Assembly (NCBI GenBank): GCA_903830725.1
Contig: CAIKVH010000017.1
Location: 1 to 41,435, forward strand
From: an uncultured Burkholderiales bacterium
GTDB taxonomy: Bacteria > Pseudomonadota > Gammaproteobacteria > Burkholderiales > Burkholderiaceae_C
Length of the DNA: 41,435 nucleotides
Direction of reading: 5' to 3'
Of this stretch, positions 8,832 through 17,252 are shown in pieces (within the stretch, counting starts at the first letter, position 1; each line of letters opens with the position of its first letter). The notes under the pieces were generated by a model that made no database searches, was not told the origin of the DNA, and saw nothing but the letters and a program-made list of their open reading frames with translations. The position numbers and the translations under genes were made by a program.

Positions 8832-9188
8832 TCAATGCCATTTACCTTGAAAACAATGTAAAACCTCGTGAGCGAGAGACTCTGGAAGGGTGTCCCGATT
8901 GGTAATAATCAAACAGGTGCTTTTAGTCCAAAAGCTACAAGCTCTGCTAGGAGATTGAAATGCAGGTTCGCCAATCTTTTGTCTTTCAGCATTACATGCC
9001 TCGCTCACGTTATCTGAATATCGCCAAGTAATTGTAGTACTAGGTGTTAAATTTTTACGAGGATCAATGATCCCCATATTTTGAGCCATGACTGGCGTTG
9101 TCAGTATTACCAAAATGACAAAGGCATACCAAAAATTAAGATTTATTTTGACTAAATGCTTGAATCGTTCAAGCGCATATTTATTCAT
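8832..9188 (-). CDS. Small exported or membrane-anchored protein with an HExxH motif
   Basis: The chosen start (ATG 9188, MNKYALERF) has GGGA 8-10 bases upstream and gives 118 residues. An upstream in-frame start would add 26 residues with no better signal. A hydrophobic segment (WYAFVILVILTTPVMAQ, about residues 18-34) looks like a signal peptide ending in AQ. The mature part has four cysteines and ends in LAHEVLHCFQGKWH, which contains HEVLH, the zinc-binding signature of zincins. With only about 80 mature residues it is very short for a peptidase, so the motif may be structural. It converges on the LRR gene. No family is recognised. Confidence 0.55.
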   Translation of the reverse strand: MNKYALERFKHLVKINLNFWYAFVILVILTTPVMAQNMGIIDPRKNLTPSTTITWRYSDNVSEACNAERQKIGEPAFQSPSRACSFWTKSTCLIITNRDTLPESLAHEVLHCFQGKWH

Positions 9189-9486
9189 ACTGTAATTCCC
9201 AAAAAAATTATTACCTCGAAGCTCCAATACAGTTTGGATTCCAAGCGAAATAAATCTGCATACCACTACTTCAAGATATTAAATTGTTAATATTAATATT
9301 CCCATCGTTGATAAATTTATTCGACGATTTAATTTTTGTCCTACCTAAATTTTATTTAACAATTATTCACTTAGTGATATTTGATAATTTAAAACTCAAC
9401 GCAAAAGCCAGAAATTTTTAAGAATTCGCCGAGGCTCCCCAAAACACTAAATAATTACCACTCTAAACAATCAACTTTTTAGGAGT

Positions 9487-10056
9487 TCAAATATAGGCTT
9501 GAAATGCTTTATCGACGGGAACACCATCCATGATCAAATCTATAAGACAATCACGATACTTTATTATTTCTGCTGAAAATTTATTTTTATTCGAATAATA
9601 ATATTCAGACATCAAATGAATGGCTGCATTTTGTGAAATTCGTTTTCTAGGTGCTATGGAAATCACAACTTCATTTAAATAAGATTCATACTCCAATTTC
9701 TTTGAATTCCAATCGAATTTAAATACCTGATTTCTTGCTTCTACGGGATCAAAACTCTTTAAAAATCCCCCACCACATTCGCCTGAATTTATTCCAATTA
9801 CAAGGGATGTTAAATCTGGTAAGTTTAGAGAATTTGTGAATTTACGAACTACATCTAATCGCCTACCCGTTGAAACTGCTATTGCATTTTGAACGTTCAC
9901 ATTATTGCTATTTAAGACCTTTGCAAGTTGAATTAATTTACCGTAGGTGATAGTTTGTTTTTCGCATGCATATGAGACTAGTATGGGGAAATAACACTTT
10001 GCCAAATCTATATCGATATTGGTTACTCTGGCGAGGTCAATTTTTGTAATGTCCAT
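9487..10056 (-). CDS. Unrecognised 189-residue protein with a 'TYGKL' type N-terminal domain
   Basis: The N-terminal 105 residues follow the pattern YFPILVSYA...ITYGKL...LPDLTSLVIG...GECGGGF. I recall this pattern from small domains found alone or beside nuclease-type genes. It has a winged-helix-like feel and weakly recalls alkyltransferase-like proteins. The C-terminal half is charged and helical. There is no signal peptide. The ATG at 10056 has AGGAC upstream. It sits alone between the small HExxH protein and the divergent DMT exporter. Function is not known, and the domain similarity is an impression from pattern only. Confidence 0.5.
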   Translation of the reverse strand: MDITKIDLARVTNIDIDLAKCYFPILVSYACEKQTITYGKLIQLAKVLNSNNVNVQNAIAVSTGRRLDVVRKFTNSLNLPDLTSLVIGINSGECGGGFLKSFDPVEARNQVFKFDWNSKKLEYESYLNEVVISIAPRKRISQNAAIHLMSEYYYSNKNKFSAEIIKYRDCLIDLIMDGVPVDKAFQAYI

Positions 10057-10245
10057 AATTAGTCCTTTAGGTTAATAATCAAATCATACATTCATATAAA
10101 GACATAAATTGTCTATTGAATTTGGATGCTAAGATATAAGATTCCTCAAAGTGTTCTTAAGTTCAAACTACAATTAAATCCATACAAGGGTAAACCATGG
10201 GATAAATACAGTCCCATTTGGACTTATCCCTGATCCATAACTCCA

Positions 10246-11163
10246 ATGACTAATCTATCAAACCCGATTAAAAAAAATAAACTATCTCCAAAGGCTTTTG
10301 CTACTCTGCTTCTTATCGGATTGATAATGGGTGCAAATCATGTATGTGCTCGGTTTGCGTTTAACGACGGCCTAGACGTAACAACTGCAGTATTAGCAAG
10401 ATCTAGTATCACATGCATAATAGTCGCACTCTTGATTATCATCCAAGGAGTTCCAAGGAATATAGGCAAAAAACATATTAAATATTTATGCTTTGTCGGA
10501 GTATTGATAACAATCCAGAGTACAACTCTGTATGCCTCTGTTGCTCGGATGCCAGTAGCCTTGGCACTTTTAGCCTTTAATACTTACCCGCTTTTTGTCG
10601 CACTTCTAGCAAGATTGATTTATAAAGAGACGATTGAAAAGAAAGTGGTTTGGATCATGCCAATTATGCTTATTGGCCTAGGGCTGGCTCTAGATGTGTT
10701 TGGCGCTACCTCTGGCATTGGAGCGCAAGCACAGTGGAGCGTGATCGGTCTTGGGGTGATTTTTGCCTTGACAGCCTCTTTAAGTTTTTCAGTTGCTTTA
10801 CTACTTACGCAGCACGGTACTCCTGATTTAGACGGTCGAATTAGATCTGGAATTACCATGGGTATGGTAGCAATTATTACCCTATTTATTTGTATTTTCC
10901 AAGGTGGTCCACATCTACCAGCGCATTTTTCAGGATGGGTAGGCTTAGCTTTACTAATATTACTTTACGGAACAGGATTTACAATAATGTTCACAATCGT
11001 TCCACGCTTAGGTGCAGTGGGTAATACATCCATTATGAACGTAGAGCCAATTTGCGCACTAGTTCTAGCCTGGCTTCTATTAGGCCAAGAAGTATCAATT
11101 AGTCAAGTCGCTGGAGCACTTATTGTTGTAGCAGGAGCAATACTTTTAGGACTCAGGAAATAA
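10246..11163 (+). CDS. DMT-superfamily (EamA-type) membrane exporter
   Basis: The 305 residues contain about ten hydrophobic segments arranged as two EamA-like halves. The first half starts FATLLLIGLIMGANHVCARF and the second starts around WSVIGLGVIFALTASLSF, with the usual GTGF...VEPICALVLAWLLLGQ near the end. EamA proteins export or exchange amino acids and related small metabolites across the inner membrane. The substrate cannot be read from sequence. It converges with a hydroxyacid dehydrogenase gene 22 bases away and is not part of the TRAP operon. Confidence 0.85.
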   Translation: MTNLSNPIKKNKLSPKAFATLLLIGLIMGANHVCARFAFNDGLDVTTAVLARSSITCIIVALLIIIQGVPRNIGKKHIKYLCFVGVLITIQSTTLYASVARMPVALALLAFNTYPLFVALLARLIYKETIEKKVVWIMPIMLIGLGLALDVFGATSGIGAQAQWSVIGLGVIFALTASLSFSVALLLTQHGTPDLDGRIRSGITMGMVAIITLFICIFQGGPHLPAHFSGWVGLALLILLYGTGFTIMFTIVPRLGAVGNTSIMNVEPICALVLAWLLLGQEVSISQVAGALIVVAGAILLGLRK

Positions 11164-11185
11164 CAATCACTTTAGCACTATATGT

Positions 11186-12166
11186 TTAAGCATTTCTTCG
11201 GCTCCAATTATCAGCATTCAGCGCACCGTGAGGAACTAGTCCTTCTGAAATTTCGCCCACCTGCTCAACTGTATCAAGAGCTTGTGCAAGTATTGCAGGT
11301 GGCGTTAGTCCTCCAACATGAGGAGTAGCTATAACATTAGATAAACTGGCAAGTTCGATTGTTGGCATCTGATCTGATCCTCTCCCAACATCCAGGGCAG
11401 CACCCGATATAGTTCCATTTTGTAGAGCTTTAATTAAGTCAGCTTCTTGAACTAGATTTCCTCTTGAAGGATTGATAAAAAATGCACTTTTTTTCATTAA
11501 TTGAAAACTTTTTGCATTCATTAAGTTCTCTGTCTCTAGCGTTGCTACGGCTAAGCAAACCACGTAATCTGATAAACCCAGTAATGTTTCCAAATTTACC
11601 AATATGACAAATGGCGGAGTATTTTTAACATATGGATCATATGCAAGTATCTCCATACCAAATGCATTTGCAATATCTGCGGTATGCCGGGCTATTGCGC
11701 CAAATCCAATGATCCCAATAGTGGCGCCACTTAACTGTTTCCCCATTATCGCTTGTGGAATTTCATTTCTATGATATGAATTAACATAACTGGATAGGCC
11801 TCGCGACAAATCGACCATAAATCCGATTATAAGTTCAGCAACAGACTCAATAAAACCTGGTTTTGCTCTTGTAACTAATATTCCGTGTTGCGTTGCTGCA
11901 TCTATATCTATATTCCTTACATCTACAGCGCACCTGAGCACAGCTTTTAACTTAGGTAAAGACTCAAAGACAACAGAAGGAACCGCGGTTAACCGATCGG
12001 CAACAATTAGGTCTATATCCTGGGCAGCAGATACCAAATCCTGAGGTGATAAAGCTATCTCTGACTCATGAAAATAAACAGTGCCGAATTTCTGTAGCCC
12101 TAGTATCGCTTTATCACCATAGTAATTTTTGCGAAGCGAAGGGGTATGAGCGAGTAATATTTTCAC
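11186..12166 (-). CDS. D-2-hydroxyacid dehydrogenase-like oxidoreductase, atypical catalytic loop
   Basis: Has the two-domain fold of the D-isomer 2-hydroxyacid dehydrogenases. The NAD-binding motif is GIIGFGAIAR near residue 150, the arginine motif is NPSRGNLV near 233, and the histidine motif is TPHVGG near 285. In the usual DVFxxEP loop the sequence reads DVGRGSDQMP, so the catalytic glutamate appears replaced. This looks like a feature of a subfamily rather than damage. It lies 13 bases downstream of the fused TRAP permease gene, so it probably belongs to that operon and acts on the acid imported by it. The expected reaction is NAD(P)-dependent interconversion of a 2-hydroxy and a 2-oxo acid. 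Confidence 0.85.
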   Translation of the reverse strand: MKILLAHTPSLRKNYYGDKAILGLQKFGTVYFHESEIALSPQDLVSAAQDIDLIVADRLTAVPSVVFESLPKLKAVLRCAVDVRNIDIDAATQHGILVTRAKPGFIESVAELIIGFMVDLSRGLSSYVNSYHRNEIPQAIMGKQLSGATIGIIGFGAIARHTADIANAFGMEILAYDPYVKNTPPFVILVNLETLLGLSDYVVCLAVATLETENLMNAKSFQLMKKSAFFINPSRGNLVQEADLIKALQNGTISGAALDVGRGSDQMPTIELASLSNVIATPHVGGLTPPAILAQALDTVEQVGEISEGLVPHGALNADNWSRRNA

Positions 12167-12179
12167 TTAAAAACCATCC

Positions 12180-14063
12180 TCAATATCCAAGCCAATGTGG
12201 TAATGCTAAACTTAAAGATGGAATAAAGGCAATAATCAATAAACAAACAAAAAGTAATCCAAGATATCCTATTATTGGCCTAACAGTTTGCTCAATTGGA
12301 ACCCCCCCTACTAAGCAAGCCCCATACAATCCAAGTCCTAATGGTGGGGCAAACAACCCAATCCCCATTGAAATAACCAATACGACACCAAAATGAAGTG
12401 GTGCAATACCTAATTTGATAGCTACGGGAATTAACAGTGGGCCAAATATAATAAGTGCAGCGGCTCCCTCAAGTACGGAGCCCATTACTATTAAAATAAA
12501 AATGGACAGCATTAAAAACATCCATACCCCATGCTCAGCAGATAATCTAATAAGCAAATCTCCTAACGCATGTGGAATTTGCTGAAGAGTCAACACAAAA
12601 GCCAATGACTGAGCAGTAGCCACTATAAAAAGCACTAGTCCAGCTCTGGAAGAAGCTTGAATAAAACTATGAACAGCTTCCTTAAAATTAAGCTCTTTAA
12701 ATACTAACCCGCCTACTACCAGGGCATATAAGGCTGCGAAAGCAGATACTTCAGTAGCAGTTGCAAATCCAGACTTAAAACCAATAAAAATCATTGCAAT
12801 AAGTCCAAAAGAAACAAGGCCTCCAAACCACATCCGGTGCTTTATTACAGATTCTGACTCAGTTACTCCATTGTTTGACTCTAAATCAAATGCATTTTCT
12901 GAAGGTATTGGACTTCCAAAATATATCGAAATGCCAATTAGAGCGGCTGCCATTAAGGCAGCAGGAACAATTCCAGCAGCAAATAGCCCTCCAATAGATA
13001 AATTGGCAACAAAACCCAATATGATTAAATTAATACAAGGAGGTATGGTTTCAGCCATTACCGCTGAAGCAGCAAGAAGTGCTACAGCACTCCCGGGATT
13101 TTGCTTAGAGCGTTTCGCAGCTGGTATTAGGACGGATCCCACAGCAGCTACATCGGCCATTTTAGATCCTGAAATACCTGAAAATAGAACCATGGCAGCA
13201 ACCATAACTACATTTAGTCCCCCTCGAATTTGCCCTACCAATCGTTGCAAGAGTTCAATCAAACGAATGGACATGCCGTTAGCCTGCATTAGATAGCCAA
13301 CAAGGATAAAGAAAGGTATGGCAAGCAAAACAAAATTATCTATGCCTCTAGCCATTTGTTGAGCAAATATGACTCCGGGAATTGAACCCTCTGTCCAGTT
13401 AAATATTAATGCGCACAGTGCCAATGTAAACCCAATAGGAAGTCCCCCACAAAGGGCAATAACGAAACCTAAACCCATAAGTACAGCTGGAGAAGGCACT
13501 AAATTAGGGACAAATGAATTGCATAATATATAAAAGCCCCCTAATGTCAAAATAAGAAAAACAGCTCCAAATACACGTTTTGCACCCAGACAAATGAATA
13601 TTTCCGCAGAGAACAAAGTCATCAGCAACGCACCCAATCCCATCGGATAAAAAGTGAATTGCAGCGGCAGACCCGAACCAGTTGTTTGACCGGTTGTCAT
13701 CAGAGCCATATTTAGGGCGTGAAATGAAATATATCCAGATATACATGTGACCAGACACGCACTAATGGAGGTGCATAAATTTCTAAAAGTTTTAGGCAAT
13801 CTATCTACAAAGAATACGACTCCTGGATTTTCTCCTCTCGCAATAGCACTAGATGCTCCAAAAAAAGCGCTAGCAACCATTAGTCCCCTGGCCATATCAT
13901 CCGCCCACTCTACAGGGGAATTAAAAATTGATCGCGCTATAACCGAGCAAAGTACGACTGATAAATCACATATAAGGAAAATAGCAGCGAAATAATCGGC
14001 AAAGGTTAGGAGAAACTGTAAACGATTGACAACCGGTACAGCCTCAAGTTGAGCCTTATTCAT
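12180..14063 (-). CDS. TRAP transporter fused DctQ-DctM permease
   Basis: The 627 residues join a small permease (about residues 1-170, four hydrophobic segments) to a large DctM permease (about 190-627). The large part shows the typical ...GYLMQANGMS..., FSGISGSKMADVAAVGS and AALIIFGPLL segments. TRAP permeases use the sodium or proton gradient to import an acid delivered by a periplasmic DctP protein. The DctP gene lies immediately upstream (starting at 15138), 49 bases away. Fusions of Q and M are common in this family. The other TRAP system of the window has separate Q and M genes, so the two are distinct systems. Confidence 0.92.
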   Translation of the reverse strand: MNKAQLEAVPVVNRLQFLLTFADYFAAIFLICDLSVVLCSVIARSIFNSPVEWADDMARGLMVASAFFGASSAIARGENPGVVFFVDRLPKTFRNLCTSISACLVTCISGYISFHALNMALMTTGQTTGSGLPLQFTFYPMGLGALLMTLFSAEIFICLGAKRVFGAVFLILTLGGFYILCNSFVPNLVPSPAVLMGLGFVIALCGGLPIGFTLALCALIFNWTEGSIPGVIFAQQMARGIDNFVLLAIPFFILVGYLMQANGMSIRLIELLQRLVGQIRGGLNVVMVAAMVLFSGISGSKMADVAAVGSVLIPAAKRSKQNPGSAVALLAASAVMAETIPPCINLIILGFVANLSIGGLFAAGIVPAALMAAALIGISIYFGSPIPSENAFDLESNNGVTESESVIKHRMWFGGLVSFGLIAMIFIGFKSGFATATEVSAFAALYALVVGGLVFKELNFKEAVHSFIQASSRAGLVLFIVATAQSLAFVLTLQQIPHALGDLLIRLSAEHGVWMFLMLSIFILIVMGSVLEGAAALIIFGPLLIPVAIKLGIAPLHFGVVLVISMGIGLFAPPLGLGLYGACLVGGVPIEQTVRPIIGYLGLLFVCLLIIAFIPSLSLALPHWLGY

Positions 14064-14112
14064 AATATTTATGCTAATTTAATCGCTCATCCACTGTGAT
14101 ACACGAGCAAAT

Positions 14113-15138
14113 TTAGACCTGAGTAGAACGAATGATGTCAACAATAGGTTTTGATTCAGGTCTATTCTTAATAAAGTTATCTGTTTGGGGCAGAACACGC
14201 TTTTTAAAAGCATCTCTATCACATTCAGTGACTGTAACTCCTTTTTCACCGAGCTGTACTAGAGCGTCCTTTTCAACGCTTAGTGCATGTGTTCGCGAGT
14301 CATTAGCGGCCTTTTTAGTAGCGTCAATGAAGCCTTCCTTCAACTTAGGGTCCATCCGAGTAAAACTCATTTCACTCATGTAGATTGCTAATGGTGAAAA
14401 ATTATGTCGTGTTAAAGAATAAAATTTCGCAGTTTCATAAAACTTACTGGCTACCATAGTTGGTGGATCATGCTCAAGACCATCCAGAACGCCAGCTTGT
14501 AGCGCGGTATAAATCTCACCAAAGGCGAGTGGCGTCGCAGCAGCGCCCATCAAGCGGAGACACTCGGTGATAACAGGATTAGGTAGGGTGCGAATTTTAA
14601 GTCCGGCTAAATCCTCTGGGGTCTTGACTGGTTTTCTAGCTAAAACGCTTCTTGACCCAAAGTTATAGGCCCAATCCATAATTCGAATATTTGCCCCCTT
14701 CAGCAATGCCTCCTCAATTGGTTTCGCAGCACCAGCTGCAAACGCCTTAGTCTGCTGTTGAAAACTAGAAAACAAATAACCCAAATCAAAAGTGCCGACA
14801 AGGGGTACTAAATTAGCAGAAATGGATGAACCAGAAATCATCAAATCGATAACACCAAGTTTTAGCGAATTGATTACATCAATTTCTTGTCCTAATTGAT
14901 TATCTGGAAAAAAAGCGACCTCTATTTGCTCCGATAATCCGTTGGCTTTAAGGTGTTTAATTAAATTATCGTAGTAAACCCGGCCATTTGCAAATTTCGG
15001 GTCATTAGCTTGGGAGGATGAAAGCTTTAATTTAACAGAGGCAGCTTGCGCTTTACCAATCAATGCTGGGGCTATAGCACTGGCAGTAATAGCTGTAGAA
15101 GACTTTATAAAACCGCGTCGATTATATTGCCAACTCAT
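14113..15138 (-). CDS. TRAP transporter substrate-binding protein DctP with Tat-type signal
   Basis: The start chosen is ATG 15138 (MSWQYNRRGFIKSS), which has GGAGAA upstream. A longer in-frame start would place the signal 31 residues inside. The N-terminus holds a twin-arginine motif (NRRGFIKSS) followed by a hydrophobic stretch ending AQAAS, so export by Tat is likely. The mature part is a DctP-family solute receptor, with LKIRTLPNPV and GEIYTALQAGVLDGLEHDP as the family's ligand-binding core. The conserved arginine in LKIRT is the usual carboxylate ligand. It is first in the leftward TRAP operon with the fused permease and a hydroxyacid dehydrogenase. The substrate is probably a small organic acid. 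Confidence 0.9.
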   Translation of the reverse strand: MSWQYNRRGFIKSSTAITASAIAPALIGKAQAASVKLKLSSSQANDPKFANGRVYYDNLIKHLKANGLSEQIEVAFFPDNQLGQEIDVINSLKLGVIDLMISGSSISANLVPLVGTFDLGYLFSSFQQQTKAFAAGAAKPIEEALLKGANIRIMDWAYNFGSRSVLARKPVKTPEDLAGLKIRTLPNPVITECLRLMGAAATPLAFGEIYTALQAGVLDGLEHDPPTMVASKFYETAKFYSLTRHNFSPLAIYMSEMSFTRMDPKLKEGFIDATKKAANDSRTHALSVEKDALVQLGEKGVTVTECDRDAFKKRVLPQTDNFIKNRPESKPIVDIIRSTQV

Positions 15139-15598
15139 AGTATCTTCTCCGTTTGATGGATGAACTCTTAAGAACAAAAGATAAGTTAAATCATAGACCA
15201 CAAGATCCACAAAGGGTATCAGGGTATGCATGTAGAAAATAGGACTTCGTTCTTAATATTCGTTTTCAGATTAAATAAAAAATTCTTTTTGAGAAAAGTT
15301 ACAGAATTGAAAGCTACGCCCGCTCGGAAAATTGAGTAGATTCCAATAAGTTAAATCACAAGAAATTAGCGATCTAATTAAATAAAAAATGAAAGCCTGT
15401 CGTAAACCCTTCAGGGATAACACCAGTTAGAAATAGAGTGCGAAATGAAAATTTAATGAATTAAAAAGTTATTATGTTGGAGTAAGCTTTGATCTAAATA
15501 AATAAGAAGTAGTCAGCGTTTGATTGGTCAAAGTTAATACGAGTTGAGTAACTAAGTTAATAAACAAAATTAGAAAATTAATGAAAAGGATATTCGAA
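15139..15598. promoter_or_regulatory. 460-base divergent region between two TRAP operons
   Basis: This gap separates two divergently transcribed DctP genes and must hold promoters for both. It is AT-rich. No rho-independent terminator, riboswitch, tRNA or repeat was recognised. A short CCCT/AGGG inverted repeat at 15407-15416 is too small to call an operator. A small minus-strand ORF across part of it has no supporting signals and was left out. Confidence 0.3.
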
Positions 15599-16615
15599 AT
15601 GAAGTTTTTATCAAATACAAGCTTAACAAAAGTATTTTTATGCTTAGGATTACTAAGTACTGCAACTTTATTCACCAGTGCAAACGCACAAGAAGTCAAG
15701 CACTTTAGCTTCGGATATGACCAACCCCACACTACAGGATACGGTGTTGCTGGTGATATCTTTGCAGCAAAACTTTCTGAACTAAGTAAAGGTACTTTTT
15801 TGATTGATCAGTTTCCTGGTGCTCAACTAGGACAGGAACCTCAAGCACTACAAAAAATTAGAACTGGTGACATAGACTTCCTAATTACATCCACTGCTAA
15901 CGCATCGACCGTTTCGCCACAATCTGGCGTTATGTCACTTCATTATATTTTTCGATCAGAGGATCATTTGATGAAGGTTTTAGCAGATCCCGGGGTTACG
16001 AAAAGTATGCGTGATATGTTTGAAGAAACCGTTAAAGGTGCTCACATGTTAACTCTCGCAACCCTGGGACTTAGAAATCTGTATGGAAAAAAAGAAATCC
16101 ATAAAGTAGACGATCTCAAAGGCGTAAAAATACGTGTTCAAGCTACAGCTACTGAGGACACAATGTTCCCCGCTTACGGATCACAAACTGTACACATGCC
16201 TTTTGGAGACGTTTATACAGCATTGCAAACTGGTGTTGTGGAAATGGCTGAAAACGGAGTAAACGTATACCAATCAAATAAGCACTATGAAGCCGCCCCC
16301 ATAATGTCTATAACAGAGCATGAAGCGAACAATAGCGTTTTATGGATTAGCGATAAGCTTTGGTCATCCTTAACACCGCAGCAAAAGGAGTGGGTCCAAA
16401 AGTCAGCTGAAGAAGTAGGTCGAAACCAGCCATTGAAAGCTTTTGGACTTGAGCACGATTCACAAGCAAAATTAGAAAAGATGGGTGTCCGTTTTGTAAA
16501 AGACGTTCAAAAAGATGGATTTGTAAAAGTTGCTGAACCGCTCCAAAATAAGATAGCAAAAGATCTTGGGCCATCAGCTGTAAAAATACTAGCCCAAATT
16601 AGAAATATCAAATAA
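15599..16615 (+). CDS. TRAP transporter substrate-binding protein DctP (second system)
   Basis: The start used is ATG 15599 because AAAAGGA lies about 10 bases upstream. An in-frame ATG at 15581 has no ribosome site and would add six residues ahead of the signal peptide. The protein begins with a Sec signal peptide ending SANAQE (about 28 residues). The mature part has the DctP pattern, with GVKIRVQATATEDTMFPAYG, GDVYTALQTGVVEMAENG and the carboxylate-binding arginine in KIRV. It is first in a rightward operon with separate DctQ and DctM genes. It differs from the neighbouring leftward DctP in secretion signal and sequence, so the two systems probably take up different acids. Confidence 0.92.
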   Translation: MKFLSNTSLTKVFLCLGLLSTATLFTSANAQEVKHFSFGYDQPHTTGYGVAGDIFAAKLSELSKGTFLIDQFPGAQLGQEPQALQKIRTGDIDFLITSTANASTVSPQSGVMSLHYIFRSEDHLMKVLADPGVTKSMRDMFEETVKGAHMLTLATLGLRNLYGKKEIHKVDDLKGVKIRVQATATEDTMFPAYGSQTVHMPFGDVYTALQTGVVEMAENGVNVYQSNKHYEAAPIMSITEHEANNSVLWISDKLWSSLTPQQKEWVQKSAEEVGRNQPLKAFGLEHDSQAKLEKMGVRFVKDVQKDGFVKVAEPLQNKIAKDLGPSAVKILAQIRNIK

Positions 16616-16676
16616 TTTAAGAGATTACTAAGAACCATTTCAATAACTATCAATTTATTATTATTCAAGGCAATCC

Positions 16677-17252
16677 ATGCGTTTTGGAGAATCAATACTA
16701 CAAACTACAAACAAGCATCTCAAATGGAGTTTTTTAGATCCGTTTGAGATCTTGCTGATGATGTCTTGTGGTGCTTTATTGTGCGGATTTGTAACGTCTG
16801 TTTTTTTTGATATATTCACCCGAATTATTGGAAAGCCTTGGTTTTGGTTACAAGAGGTGACGAGCATTCAATTCATTTATTGTGTTTTTTTAGGTGCTGC
16901 AGTTGCAGTGCGTCGAAGCGATCATCTCCTTCTAACTGCAATAGCTGAATCTTTGACTGGGAACAAAAGGACTGCTCTGGAAACTATAAATCGCTTTGTA
17001 ATTTTGTCTGTAGCCATTTGTATGTGCTATTTCGGAGGTATAAATTTTTCCCAAGGATTTGGAAGTTTTAGGATGCCGTCAATGACTCCCATTGCATTTT
17101 GGTATCTTGCAATTCCATTGTCTGGCTTTTTGATCATTATCTTTACGATTGAGCAAATAGTTAATGGATTAATTAATGGATATGACTATGTTGAACAACC
17201 CCCTGAGCAACTAGATTTATACGAGCTAGAATCACAAGAGGTTAAGCTATGA
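16677..17252 (+). CDS. TRAP transporter small permease DctQ
   Basis: The 191 residues show four hydrophobic segments. The typical DctQ core is FEILLMMSCGALLCGFVTSVFFD...PWFWLQEV near residues 25-60, followed by AVAVRRSDHL. DctQ pairs with DctM in the inner membrane to form the TRAP import channel. The gene follows dctP by 61 bases and overlaps dctM by 4 bases (ATGA), so the two subunits are translationally coupled. The acidic C-terminal tail (EQPPEQLDLYELES) is cytoplasmic. No irregular feature was seen. Confidence 0.9.
   Translation: MRFGESILQTTNKHLKWSFLDPFEILLMMSCGALLCGFVTSVFFDIFTRIIGKPWFWLQEVTSIQFIYCVFLGAAVAVRRSDHLLLTAIAESLTGNKRTALETINRFVILSVAICMCYFGGINFSQGFGSFRMPSMTPIAFWYLAIPLSGFLIIIFTIEQIVNGLINGYDYVEQPPEQLDLYELESQEVKL

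Noticed and set aside
12871-13296. 141-residue plus-strand frame inside the fused TRAP permease
   Set aside because: It is antisense to a clear membrane protein gene. Such frames are common opposite hydrophobic coding regions.
15472-15732. 86-residue minus-strand frame across the start of the second dctP
   Set aside because: It overlaps a signal-peptide-coding start on the other strand and has no ribosome site or known pattern.
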